The notes under the pieces were generated by a model that searched no databases, was not told the origin of the DNA, and worked only from the letters and a program-made list of their open reading frames with translations. Shown here piece after piece: positions 35,203-46,274 of a stretch of DNA of 64,000 nt. This DNA is from Gonapodya prolifera JEL478. Taxonomy: Eukaryota > Monoblepharomycota > Monoblepharidomycetes > Monoblepharidales > Gonapodyaceae. Position numbers and translations under genes: made by a program. Each line of letters begins with the position of its first letter. The first letter of the stretch is position 1. The stretch lies in the NCBI GenBank assembly GCA_001574975.1, contig KQ965817.1:155024-219023 (forward strand), given 5' to 3'.

Positions 35203-36907
35203 ATGTCCGGCGGAGCACCGTCACCGTCGCGGAACTCTGTTTCAAATGGATCAGATAGATGCGACACGGGAATGGCGGTGCGTGTTCCGTTGCTTTCGGG
35301 CATCGTGTTTTCCGCGTCACGAAATGTGTTGACCGGTTCACACTGTCTTCCCAACCGGAATTGGTGGCATTTTCCACTGGGGTTCTCACTCACTTCTCTA
35401 AAGTGGCTGCATTGCTACTCTTGCTTGTCCGAAATCAACGGCGTCCGCCCTTTCTTCGTCACCCAATGTGGTCACACTTTTTGCGAACGTTGTCTGGCCC
35501 GAGCCACCGCCAAGGCCGAGGGTACTGCCTTCAACCCCAGCTCGCAGGTTGATCCGGGACTGGAACAGTTCTGTGGAGTGTGCAGTGCAGGGACAATGGT
35601 CGCAAAGCTGGACGAACACGTAATTGTCCTGTAACTTCCATGTCAACCCTTCAACGACCCGAACATGACACTGCGATTTGAATAGCTTCCAGCAGACATA
35701 CTCTCCTACTTCGAATCCCCTGAGGAACAGATTGAATCAACCATAAAGGATTATCGGGTAAGTAAAGTTGTTCTAGACACAGAATCGAATAGCTTCCAGT
35801 GAACGGAATCTCTTCCTTCCAGTCCCCTCTGGATCAAATCGAGGCTACCCTGAGCGCATATCGGGTAAGTTGTGATTCAGTGTCGGGCTAGTGATGTTAC
35901 TAATAATTTTGTTTGCAGTTTCAAACGAGCTCCTTCTTCTGGCTTGTTCGACATCTGCGGGCGAAGCTCCGTGATCAACAAGAACTCCTCGTGCGAAGCT
36001 CTGAGGAAATTAACAGAGCCAAAGAAGCCCGAGAGTACGTTTTCGCATGTGGTACTCCTTTCTCTCAACTTCATTTTGTGGGGACTGCTTCAGAACTCTC
36101 ACATCACAATATAACGCTCTGGCAAACTCTTATCAGCAAGAGCGAGCACGTCGAGAGGAGCTAGAAGCTCAACTTAGAGGTTTCAGACCGGGAGATGCAG
36201 CGTTGGGACTCTTGACTACTGGAGATCACTCCGCTGGGACGGATCCAAACAGGCAAAGCTTGGCAAACAGCTTCGCAACAGGAAGGACAAGGGCGCTGCA
36301 TCTGGCCAAATTGTTTCCTCGTACCCCAACACCGACATTGGGGTCGATACACAGCCCTGGATCCAATTACAACCACGAGCAGCTGGCCAACCGCTCATCA
36401 TCATCAACTCCCCGACACCGCTCTGGTCGCCTCACTCTTCCTCCCACAGCATCCGAACACTCCTCAACCTCTTGGCGCGCTCCCGTAAGAGGCACGACAC
36501 CTTCACCTACGCGTTTCTCGAGTGCCGCCGCTTCCGTTCCACGTCTCCATTCACAGCAATCCCCTTCCAACGTATTGTTGTCACGCCCATCTACAGCTCT
36601 CCCCAACTCGCGAGAAACTCATCGACAATCCTGGATGCCTCGAAAACCTCCGGCTCCGGGCAGGCCGTCCTCCAGTGCCGTCGCAAGTGCAACACGTCAT
36701 TACATCAGACCTCCGCCAGAGAGCGGGAGTGCAAGTGCTGTGGGGCAGGCAACGAGGCCTTTACGCCCGTTCACGGCAGGAATGTCAGCGCCTCAGAATA
36801 CTGTGTGGGAGCCGATGAATGGACGAGTGGGATCGTTGACCGGAACATCGGATTTCATCAGTGTGAAGACGAAAGACGACCAGGCGAGGGTCTCACAATC
36901 TCGATGA
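35203..36907 (+). CDS. Zip3/RNF212-like RING protein, about 444 residues
   Basis: Exons are 35203-35277, 35404-35619, 35686-35757, 35823-35864, 35919-36034 and 36094-36907; all phases fit. RNF212 and Zip3 begin at the RING, so translation may instead start at the ATG at 35272, giving MA then WLHCYSCL. The RING is C3HC4: Cys 29, 32, 47, His 49, Cys 52, 55, 82, 85. It is followed by a coiled coil (LRAKLRDQQELLVRSSEEIN, QERARREELEAQL) and a long Ser/Pro-rich tail. This RING-coil-Ser tail layout is that of the meiotic crossover SUMO/ubiquitin ligases Zip3, RNF212 and HEI10. Exons 3 and 4 both end in related sequences (SPEEQIESTIKDYR and SPLDQIEATLSAYR), a small exon duplication. Role inferred: crossover designation at meiosis. 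Confidence 0.75.
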
Positions 36908-37340
36908 TCCCACTCTCAAGGAGCTCAAAACGAACATTTTACTATTGTCACCTAATTTGTACCAGATCTGAATGATATCCCCACATGACAATTTTGCGCT
37001 TGCAATACTGAAAAACGTCAAATGAGTCATTATGAGGAGCTTCCGTGTAAACTTGTGATTTCGTGATTACAAATACTATACAACATCAGACGTGGGTAAC
37101 GACCACGGATCTGTCTACCGTAACGAGTAAAAAACAAGTGCAGCAATTTACTGAATGAATTATGGGAATCTTCCATCCCGAGTTGTGCGACTGGGTTAAT
37201 GATCCATTATCGCATTATAGATCATTTGGTATGTGGGTATCGCATTTCCTGGTGGCGATTTTGCGTCAGTAAAGCCCGCGGGTGACAAGAATGGTGAACT
37301 CACCAGTTGGTACTTTTCTACTTCCGCGGGAATCATGACG
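36908..37340. other. Convergent intergenic region
   Basis: The gap lies between two gene 3' ends and is AT-rich. No gene supported. Confidence 0.4.
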
Positions 37341-40300
37341 TTACATCAGCTCCATCATATTCGATTGTTCCACTTTTCTCTTCTTCCAGGTCCTACCGCT
37401 GTCAATTCCGGTATGATCCAGTCCGGTCGCCTGTTCATCATCTCCATGGTCCGCCTTCCGCACACTGATAATCGACTGAGAGGGATTCTCCTTGGTACCA
37501 GTCCCCGAGTTGCCACCTCCGACTCGTACGAAATCGTCCGGTAGTCCAATGCTTGCATTTAATATGCCAACACCTTCACCCAAAGGTCCAGAATCGTCCA
37601 CATGCTCCTGTGCATCTCTCGTTGTTGGAAACGGAGCGAATCTGACACCACTGACAAGAATTTCAGCAGCCGCTCGTGTACCAGGTCGAGACGTTGGCCG
37701 AGATGCTGTGCTTGGCGTGGTGCGATGAGGGCTTACGGTAACGAGCATTCTACTTCGACTTCGGGGCGTTGATGGACCACTGGACGTCCCATCAAGTGAT
37801 AATACGGGAAGACTTCCTCCAGATGAAGTATTATCGATAAGGTTGAGTTCCTCTGCTGGAAAAAGAATCTTCATGGACCGAAGACTTCCGTTTGCGGAGA
37901 TAGCCGAAGCAGATCTGGATGGGGCGCGTCGTGGTGCGGAAATCTCGACCATATCGTCGTCAGCGGAGTCTATTGCGGAGTCATATGGGTCCATGTCGAT
38001 CTGAGGCAAGCCTGTCTCATCTATGGGGTTGGGTGCATAATCGGAAGGTGCATCTTGATCCGATCCGGGGTTGATTGGGGGGCTTAACAGCCCAGCCACT
38101 TCATCAAGGGTGATTTCTTCGGGTCGCCTGGTCACAGTGCCAGGTTCAATGTGAGAAGTTGTTTTGGTGCCAATAGAGGAGCTTGGAGCGGAATCAGGGG
38201 TTGCACCAGCGCGTTCCACACTTGCTGCCCAGGCTTGTGCCATGCCAAGCGCTGGAGTTATAGGAAGGCCATCTCCAGACAAAAATCGTAAAGGTGTGCC
38301 TAAGCTCAGGAGACGTGAAGGAGTTTGGGCTTCATGATAGTGGACGACAGGTGATAGGCCGTGTTGTCCAGTCACAGACAGTGCGATCATGGGTGGAACT
38401 TCCAAGTCTGGTCCGTCCACGCGTATTAATGTGGACGGTTCAATGTGAGGGGACTTAGAGCCCAAATGGAGCTCAGAGTCCATTACTGCAGACCTCACTG
38501 TGGTCGCGTGCAATGCCAATTCATCACCAAAATCGGAGATATCGTCCCGCTTGAGATCATCTGTGTTTGATATTTTAGCTGCTGCTGACTCGGTCGCAGT
38601 ATTGGCGTCTGCATCCGCTTCGTCCTCTGCCGCTGGTGCTGCGATGGCTGCGGCAAGGAACCTTTTGATAACAGATAATGGATTTTCTTCGAAGCCTTCA
38701 CCATCGTCTGTACTCGCTTCGTCTTCGGACCGATAAATAGCGGATGAAGAAGTAGGGGGGGGTTCTGATGAAATGATGGATGCTCTGTAACGCGGTGGTT
38801 GTGAATCCGCTGCTGCAGGACTCGAGTTGTAGTCTGCTTGAGAGTCGGCCGACATTGGTAGCGCAGTGTCAGATGCTTTCTGTAATACTGTCAGCCCAGT
38901 AGTTGCACGTCGGCCAGGTGAGTACACCATGTTCCTTGCAGGCGAGCGAAGGAGGAGTGGCTGCGCTGAATTAGGAAAGGGCTTTCGCATTCTGGACGAG
39001 TCGCCTTCGGAATCGCTTTCATCTGCATCGCCATCTTCAATCTCATCATCGTCATTATCAGAAAAGGCGACAAACTGAGCCGACTTTATCCGATTCCATC
39101 TCGATCGATTACGTGCATTATAACCCTGCGGCTTTCCATAACTTTGAAATTCATAGCTATCTCCAATTTCTGGCGCAGTGCGTCGAGTAGATGAAGAAAT
39201 GCGTGATCGTGGTGGCGTTGGTGGAGGTGCGGAGGATCTTGAAGTGCCCTTGCCAAAAGCGTTCCCAGTCTTTCCCCCCGAAGTCAAGCTCCGAACCGCC
39301 ACAGTTGCCGATTGCTGTTCGAATCCAGATTTTCCTCCGGAAAAGCCCACTGCAAGAGACTTCCCGCCGCCCGTAATGGTTCCAGAAGCGGGTGTGTTGG
39401 AGGCAATGCGAGGGGGACGGGCGTGCCGCCTTTTCCATTCGCTCTGCAATTGCCCATCAACTCCAGAACCATCTCCGGAGTCTCGTCGTGCATGCGCTTT
39501 CCCCTTCGGAACTTTGGGAGGAGGTGGATCACCAGGATCAATCAACACATCGAGGTTGGGATCCAGGTCGGGAAGCCACCCCGCGTCTTCGACCGTCCCA
39601 CTCGGTGTATAGGTGGCTTTAAGTCGGTCTTCTGGAACTTCCACGTAAGGAAACAACTCTGGATCGTCCTCGTAAAGAATGTAGTCTGACCATGTACAAA
39701 GCACGTTAGCATCGACAATAACAAAACGTCATCTTCGCACCCTTTACCCACATCGAAGTTTACGGTCACCTTCGAGAGACCATTTGCCAAGTATCGGTGC
39801 ACGGCGTCCTTCGCCGCATCGCTTGAAGTGTTGGGACATGCGCGACGACACAGTTGCGTACGGCGTGAAACCCCTGGAAAAGCGACAACGATAAAGGGGG
39901 TTTCGAGATATAAAAGGTCAAGTAGAGGTGAGCGTACCCAAGTTGACAAAGATTCCCCTTCAATATTAGAGTGCTTAATTCCTTGGGCGTGGCTGGAACG
40001 TTTCCCGTTTTTGCCAGAGCTCTCACAATAGCCACAAGAACCTTATCCCTTGCGTCCTCTCTGTGCAACTTTATGGTTTGCACATTACGCGGCGTGTCCG
40101 CTGGGGGAGCAATCGAGAGCTGCGAGGAATCGATCGTACTGGTTTGCGAGTACGACTGTGTGCCCTGGCTGTCCATATCTTCAACTTTGAGGTGAATAGT
40201 ATCCAAAGAGTAAAAGCCATCGGCATCCATAGTGTCGGAGCGAGGGATGGATGATTCTCGATCGCGGGCAGCCATATCAACTAACGGAGTCCCCTCCCGT

Positions 40301-40818
40301 TCAATTTTTACGCGGTTAAAAGCATCAGCTGATGGCTCTCGAGCAAATCCTGTCGAATTTGCGAGTGCTCCTAGTTCCGGTGGTGGAGGGGTCATTTCAG
40401 ATCCCGAAGATTCATCCATCGATGGAGACACTCTCGACCCTATGCTGGCCGAGATGTGGCCACACAAACTCGACATTCTCAAAGCGTTCCCGGCTTCTTG
40501 CAGCAGAGCAGACGTACTTGCGCCGGGAAACTGAAGGTTGTTTCGCGGAGCACCAGGTTGACCGGCGACGGGAAGGGGCGCTCCTCCAGGTGCTGCTGGC
40601 CCTTTACCAACTTGAGCCAGCGACCGCTGACTCGGTGGCACTGGACGTCGCTTGACAGGACGTCCAGGTTTCCGCTTTGCTACGGGGGGCTTTTCGGAAC
40701 TCGCAACTGATTCCGGCTTAATCTCCCCGTATCCAGGGTATGGCGTTAATTTGGCGTCAGCAGTAGAGAGGTTTCTGGGAGGCGTGACTGAGTGGTGGGG
40801 TTGAGGTGATTCGGCCAT
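37341..40818 (-). CDS. GDS1-type winged-helix protein with AT-hook, about 1109 residues
   Basis: Exons are 40818-39938, 39873-39770 and 39685-37341. The first junction is phase 2. The second donor is ambiguous, as two GT sites give the same frame. Residues 48-58 (KRKPGRPVKRR) are an AT-hook. A predicted winged helix spans ~260-330 (VLVAIVRALAKTGNVPATP, then LILKGNLCQLGGFTPYATVS, then SRMSQHFKRCGEGRRAPILG). It follows the pattern of fungal GDS1-like proteins. After it, YILYEDDPELFPYVEVPEDR leads into a very long acidic, Ser-rich disordered C-terminus that ends in a basic patch (WKKRKVEQSN). Likely a nuclear DNA-binding regulator. The winged-helix reading depends on splicing at 39938/39873, because both other frames of exon 2 lose the pattern. 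Confidence 0.7.
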
Positions 40819-41185
40819 CTAAGCCAGCTCGCGCAAAGCGTGCTGTCAAAGTGCGAGGAGAGATACAGAGGAGGAGTGTTTCGTGTTTCCAGTGAAAGAG
40901 AACGACACGGAAGTGTTCTGGGAAAAAGTTTGCAGAGATGTGTTGTGGGTAATTGAATGGAAATAGGAGTTTAGTACATCATTTGGGATCCCTGACGAAC
41001 TTTCGCGGCATAAAGAAGTTGGTGCAGGCCACACCCGTTTCCAGAATCCACGAGTATGCTGAAGCATTTACTATTATGAGCAAAGACGGCTTCATTTCAT
41101 TTCCCGTGCGAGAATGCGGTCGATATCCCATCGTAGGCCTATCCACCATCGCCACTCTGGGTCATGCGTGAGGTTCAGAACTCAC
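40819..41185. other. Region upstream of the winged-helix gene
   Basis: It contains the promoter of the minus-strand gene that starts at 40818. It may also contain the last exon of the uncertain gene to its right: after a donor at 41185, an in-phase acceptor near 41061 would lead to a short open frame ending near 40846. This was not resolved. Confidence 0.3.
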
Positions 41186-41486
41186 CAAACCACCGAACAA
41201 AGTGCTTTTAATAAAATGAAAGAATTCGCCACGGCACTCGGCGAAGATTGCTGTGGGACGTTGCAATAAGGCTTGGTTGAAATCACGTTTGAACGTCCCC
41301 GCCCATCCCCTCCCCATCCACACTCGACCGGTCCAGACAAAATGCCGTTCGACATCTCCAAGGTTTAGAATCACCTCATGCCGGTAGACTTCGCCCATCC
41401 GTTCGCACAAATCAATCGGGTCACTGTCAACGCACTCACCCTGTGGCAGGGGCTGAGCCTGATTCCAGCCAGAAGAGAAAGCTGCC
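41186..41486 (-). CDS. Uncertain exon of an unknown gene
   Basis: One open stretch has a strong coding look: PQGECVDSDPIDLCERMGEV, then HEVILNLGDVERHFVWTGRV, then FKRDFNQALLQRPTAIFAEC, ending in FHFIKSTLFGGL before a good donor (GTGAGT at 41185). Upstream, the frame is closed by a stop at about 41487, so another exon must supply the 5' part. A segment TTFTNFKRQLSLLAG in a different frame just upstream might belong to it. Neither end is fixed. I do not recognise the family. The composition (aromatic, charged, no low complexity) suggests a small folded protein. Confidence 0.4.
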
Positions 41487-41982
41487 GTTTGAAGTTAGTG
41501 AATGTGGTGCTGTCGAGGTACTGATGCTGCAAACACCGGGGTATAGAGACGCCGTTGCTGCCTGGGCCTGTTCCAATTCTCCGTTTGTGTTTTCCTTCGC
41601 GTTCCCCTACAAAAAACACAAAAGAGGAAGACATTGGAATGATAAGAAAAGAATTCTTCTGGTAGATATGTGATATAAACGTACATCATGTGTGTGAGGT
41701 GATGTTGACCCTGCTTCGTTATGGTGTCTTGAAATTGAAGCCGTAGCGTAAAACTAAAGACATACACAAGCTCTTTAATCTCGAGTTTCAATGATGTGCT
41801 TTTGACCTGGTTCCGGCACTTCAGGGCCGGCCCAGCAACCGGCAAAATTTATTCTCGTAGAAACCCACGACGCATCTCCTTCGATGTCTGACGGAAAGAA
41901 GGTCTGTTCTTCAGAAATTTTGTCTCCAATCGACACGAATCAAACCTCTTTCCATCGTTTCTGCATCGCTATCATCTGGTAA
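41487..41982. other. Unresolved region before the citrate carrier
   Basis: It likely contains the 5' exon(s) of the uncertain minus-strand gene and the promoter of the plus-strand carrier gene at 41983. The open frames seen here lack supporting motifs. Confidence 0.3.
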
Positions 41983-43289
41983 ATGAAGAGCAATGTGGGA
42001 CTCTCATTACTCGCAGGAGGCATTTCTGGAGCTGTTGAGGCGACATTGACGTATCCAGCGTGAGTTCAGCCGTGTATTGAGTATCACTCCGAGTCTTGAG
42101 ATCGTTCTTTTGGAGGGAGTATGTCAAGACTCAACTCCAGCTCCAATCCAAGCTCTCCAAAACCGCGCCATCACATCTTACCGCAACTGCGCCGATATTC
42201 AAAGGACCCGTGGATTGTGTTGTCCAAACAGTACGGAATCACGGTGTGCTCGGACTGTACAGAGGACTCTCGGCAATGGCCATTGGAAACGCAGCAAAGG
42301 CTTCTGTAAGATTTGTCGCGTATGAGCGATTCGTACTGCTCGTTGGAAAGGCACAAGAGGCCTTTGCTCGACGGGAATCGTCATCAGGCGGGGATGTTGG
42401 AGGTCACGATGGAGGCGCCATTTCAGGGGAGAAAATCGGGACTGTGGGATTGATGATCGCTGGTCTGGGAGCCGGTATGACAGAGGCAGCGTTGGTGGTG
42501 ACTCCTTCCGAGACGATCAAGTAGGCTTGCATGGCGCATCATTTCTTGAAGTGGTCATCCTTGCTAACAATGTGGTTGTCCTTTGCCCAGAACAAAATTC
42601 ATCGACGACCAGAACTCCCCAAAACCTCGCTATCAAGGATTGGTCCACGGAACCCGACTCATCGTAAAAGAAGAAGGACTCTCAGGGATCTATCGAGGTT
42701 TGGTACCCGTAATGCTAAGACAAGGGGCGAACCAGGTACGTACATGGTTCATCCAAGCGAAGTTCTCTTCTCTTTGACACGAGATGATACCTTGTAGGCC
42801 GTTCGATTTACCACATACGGGAAGATCCGAGACTTCTTTGCGGCCGGATATCCCAAAGATGATAAAGGGAAACGCAACGTTCCCTGGTACGTTTCGTTTG
42901 CATCCGGAGTTGCGGCTGGGATCGTCACAGTTTATGCCACGATGGTACGTTTCCCAAGCCACAAGATTTATAGCTATGTACTCAAACATTTGACACCTCG
43001 CTTAGCCTTTTGATGTCCTCAAGACCAAAATGCAGGGTATACAAGGCAAAGCGAAGTACGGCACGTCATTGAACTGCATTAGGGTCGTGTTCCAGGAAGA
43101 GGGCGTCCTCGCTTTCTGGAAAGGTGCGACACCACGGTTGGGAAGATTGATGGTAAAGTTCAAAACTGACTCTGCACCGAAGCCATATTAAGCTGTGACA
43201 CGCCGGCTTTTTTCTAGTTCTCCGGTGCGATTGTGTTCACCTCTTACGAGCAGCTCATGCAATTGTTCGAAAGGATTGGCTGGAAGTAA
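41983..43289 (+). CDS. CTP1: Mitochondrial citrate/tricarboxylate carrier, 330 residues
   Basis: An inner-membrane carrier that exchanges citrate across the mitochondrial membrane. Exons are 41983-42059, 42116-42520, 42591-42735, 42798-42944, 43006-43152 and 43218-43289, with fitting phases. All three carrier signatures are intact: YPAEYVKTQLQ, TPSETIKTK and PFDVLKTKMQG. The first repeat starts LSLLAGGISGAVEATLTYP, characteristic of the SLC25A1/CTP1 branch. Repeat ends GLYRGL, GIYRGL and AFWKGA are also in place. The loop between repeats 1 and 2 has a Gly-rich insertion (SSSGGDVGGHDGGA) that makes the protein slightly longer than the usual ~300 residues. It lies only 51 bases upstream of MGM101 on the same strand. 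Confidence 0.95.
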
Positions 43290-43340
43290 ATGAAATTGTG
43301 TTTGTAGTGATGTAATTGTGCCGATATTTATCCGGGGAAC

Positions 43341-44449
43341 ATGCATCGAACAGCTCTCTGCACCAGGACCCGCCTGCCGATCGTTTCGCAAAGTCGATGT
43401 TACGCTAAACCAGCCGGAGACTCTCCGTGGCCTGGCTTCACCGTGTCACGGCCGTCGCGCCAGAACAACGTTGGTCAGAACACGTCCCAGAAACCGTCGC
43501 GCCAGGACTACGAGTCGCCTCCGCAATCTGAGAAGCCAAAGTCTCCTTCCGCTCCATCTGAATCGCCACAAACACCCACACCGCCGTTGAAACCAACACC
43601 TGTTTCCTTTTCGCAATTGTACCAGCCTGCTTCCGCATCATTTCGGACCCCGTTCCTTGACGAGATTCTTCCCCAAAGACCTGAATGGGCTTCAGGTACC
43701 TCGCTTTTCATCAATGTTTCTTCTTATTTTGACTGATTTTGTTGCGTGACGATCGCCCCGTGACTCCTTGTCACCACCCACTGAAGTTTACGCTACGGTC
43801 GCACAGCAAAGATTTCCAAAGCAAGTAATAGAGCGACTTCTTCGTTCATGGAGCGACGATGATCTTTCTGTCCGTGAAGGTTCGTGAACGAAGAGTTATT
43901 CCCATGATCGCCCCATTCGACTGGCTTGGCCGCACCTTTCAGATACTGGCTGGGTATATCTGCGAGAAGATAAATATGAAAGTCTTCTGAACAGTGTTTT
44001 CGGCTCTGAAGGTAGGTGTATCTCTTGCTATTGGACGGAATTGAACAACTTTTGATTTGTAAACGTCAGGATGGCTTATCCTACCCAGTGGCCCGCCAAC
44101 TCTTACTTCCACAATAATATCACAGCCATTTGCGCTATTGTGCCGACAGCAGTTCGTCTCCACGGCACGGGGTTCTTTTATTCCCCCCGTCGGAACACAC
44201 GTGCCACCAAATCCCGGAACAGATCCGTCAGTTCAACGTGCAATGCGATACGAAGCTCTTGCCAGATGCTGCAAAGACCTTGGTGTGGCGAGCGAGCTGT
44301 GGGACCCAGCATGGGTGAACAATTGGAGGGACCGAAACTGCATAAAGCTGTGGGTCAACTTCGACCATCTGGTTCAAATGTCGACCGGGAAACGAGGAAG
44401 ATACGTCTGGCGATTGAAGAAGGAAATGGAGAAGTTTGGTGTCGTGTAA
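43341..44449 (+). CDS. MGM101: Mitochondrial genome maintenance protein MGM101
   Basis: A Rad52-like single-strand DNA annealing protein that maintains and repairs mitochondrial DNA. Exons are 43341-43695, 43787-43879, 43943-44011 and 44070-44449 (phase 1 at each junction), 298 residues. The N-terminus MHRTALCTRTRLPIVSQSRC is Arg-rich without acids, as in a mitochondrial presequence, and is followed by a Pro/Ser linker. The core matches the family: DTGWVYLREDKYESLLNSVF, then GSEGWLILPSGPP, then MRYEALARCCKDLGVASELW, then a basic end (KRGRYVWRLKKE). The CCKDLGVASELWDP block is the most diagnostic. The promoter must be very short because the citrate carrier ends 51 bases upstream. It converges with the next gene with 31 bases between the stop codons. 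Confidence 0.9.
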
Positions 44450-44480
44450 TCATACTGTGTCATTTCATATTATCATTAAA

Positions 44481-46151
44481 TCACGATGCAAGGTGCAATG
44501 CTACGTTCAACTTGGTTACTCTCCTCGAGAATTGTGCCGCAATCTGAGCGTCCCGCTCAATCGCGGCCTGTAATGTCAATTTCATGTCAAGGCCCTCTCG
44601 AACCCACTTTCGTGCCTGTGTGATGGGATGGGAATTAAGGATCGGACGACGTACTAGTGGGTCCCTTTGAGCGGAGTGAAAGTCTTTTACGGTGTCCATT
44701 TTCTCGCCGTCGAAATTACTTGTACAGCTGTGTTGGTGAAGAGGACTGACCGGTTGTAAAGGCATGTCCAGATCCCTCTCGCTGTTTCCAGAAGCAGCTG
44801 CTTTGACGGAGCCGACTTGACCATTATTAGCGCTATCAAGTTCCAAGGTGGACATTTTCAGCTCTTCATTGTTTGCATGCGACTCGCTCAACACATTGAA
44901 CTCGGCGACGCTTTGCTGCGTTGAATTCCGCTGCGGTTGATGCACTAGCCCGGACGCTTCATCCTCGATCGACTGCCGCCCCGAGCCCGCGTTCGGATCA
45001 AGTGACCCTGCCATCTCAGATGGAGCTTCATTCGCAGCTAGGTTCGAGATCAATATGTCTTCCTTGATCGCGAGCTCCTCCGTTTTCGGGGAGCTCGAGG
45101 ATTCCTCCGTTCTTGAAGCAGAAGCATTCGAGCCGGTATCAGCGACATTCGCTTCGGTAGTGGAGGGATTGCTGCTTGCGATGCTGTCCTGCGGAGTTAA
45201 AGCAGCAAGGGTATTCGAGAGCTGAGCATGGTCAGCGTCGCCCGTAGCATCAGCGATTCCCGTCGAATGACTTTCATGAACGACATCTTCCACGTCGGAC
45301 TGTAGCGCTAGACTCTGTGGTGAGATCCCTCTCCTGTCTTGTGCACTGTCCGAGATAGCGCTAGCACGAGATGATGATCTTTGAAGATCGTGCTGTGAAA
45401 GAGCAGTGGTCTCCTCCGTTTGGGACTGATCGGATGTATCCGTCGGCAGTCCTTTGTTCGGGGCGCTATGCAGAACTTCCACCACGTCGAGCGCCTCAGG
45501 TGGAACCGGGGCAGATTCCATTTCATTCGTTTTAGGCCGGTCTGGTATCTGAGTATCCAATTGGGGAGTGGAGACCATGTGCGTCCTGTCCTGTGAAATG
45601 ATGTCTGCCTGCATCAATGGAGCGGGTGGTGATGTCGCGGCCCAGAGTGGGATCTCTCCACGTTCTCCAAGCTTTAAGCGCAGATACTGAGACCGGTGCT
45701 CGAATCGATACGTTAGCGACGGGTCCTTGGAAGAGTCGAGTGACGAGAGATGTGGTACAGTGTATCGACTAACTTCATAAGAATTGAAACACACCTGCCC
45801 CTCCAATCCACTCTGGTACGCCATCCACACCACACTCCCACATTTGGGTATCGGTTCCGTGTATGATACTCGGAGCCACGTCGTCTTCACGAGCAAAGTG
45901 AACCCAGTCTCGTTCGAGGCTCCCTCCAGAACTTCAGCGTGGAAGGTGAGTCCATCGAGATGACCGATCCAAATCTTACAGAGTTGTACGATGGCGGTGA
46001 GTGCGGGGCGGAGGAGGCGGAGCGAGGCGAATTGTGGATTGCAAGTGATGGAGGGAAACGCGGTTGATCGCTCGATTGCGACAGGAGAGGCTGAGGGGGA
46101 TAGGATCTCTGAGAGGGGAAGGATTGAAAGAGATGATGGTGCGACGGTCAT
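44481..46151 (-). CDS. Unknown protein, 556 residues
   Basis: One uninterrupted reading frame starts at an ATG at 46151 (MTVAPSSLSILPLSE). The frame is open further upstream, so an extra 5' exon is possible. The first ~190 residues look folded (LRPALTAIVQLCKIWIGHLD, FTLLVKTTWLRVSYTEPIPK, GQVCFNSYEVSRYTVPHL). The middle ~300 are Ser/Glu/Ala-rich and disordered. The C-terminus is a predicted helix (GLDMKLTLQAAIERDAQIAA). No family recognised and no transmembrane segment evident. The gene starts about 120 bases downstream of SEH1 on the same strand. Confidence 0.6.
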   Translation of the reverse strand: MTVAPSSLSILPLSEILSPSASPVAIERSTAFPSITCNPQFASLRLLRPALTAIVQLCKIWIGHLDGLTFHAEVLEGASNETGFTLLVKTTWLRVSYTEPIPKCGSVVWMAYQSGLEGQVCFNSYEVSRYTVPHLSSLDSSKDPSLTYRFEHRSQYLRLKLGERGEIPLWAATSPPAPLMQADIISQDRTHMVSTPQLDTQIPDRPKTNEMESAPVPPEALDVVEVLHSAPNKGLPTDTSDQSQTEETTALSQHDLQRSSSRASAISDSAQDRRGISPQSLALQSDVEDVVHESHSTGIADATGDADHAQLSNTLAALTPQDSIASSNPSTTEANVADTGSNASASRTEESSSSPKTEELAIKEDILISNLAANEAPSEMAGSLDPNAGSGRQSIEDEASGLVHQPQRNSTQQSVAEFNVLSESHANNEELKMSTLELDSANNGQVGSVKAAASGNSERDLDMPLQPVSPLHQHSCTSNFDGEKMDTVKDFHSAQRDPLVRRPILNSHPITQARKWVREGLDMKLTLQAAIERDAQIAAQFSRRVTKLNVALHLAS

Positions 46152-46274
46152 TGATTTTGCTCGGGTGATCCAAAAGGCTCGACGATCTGATTGCTCCGAT
46201 ACCCATATTGGTGAAACCTTACCTGAAAACCACAAGATAATTTTGATCCAATTCCATGTTCAATCAAATACATC

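Noticed and set aside
41371-41634. TTFTNFKRQLSLLAG as a heat-shock-factor DNA-binding motif
   Set aside because: Only a short resemblance to the FxxFVRQLNxYGF motif; the surrounding residues do not fit the HSF domain and the frame is not supported by splice sites.
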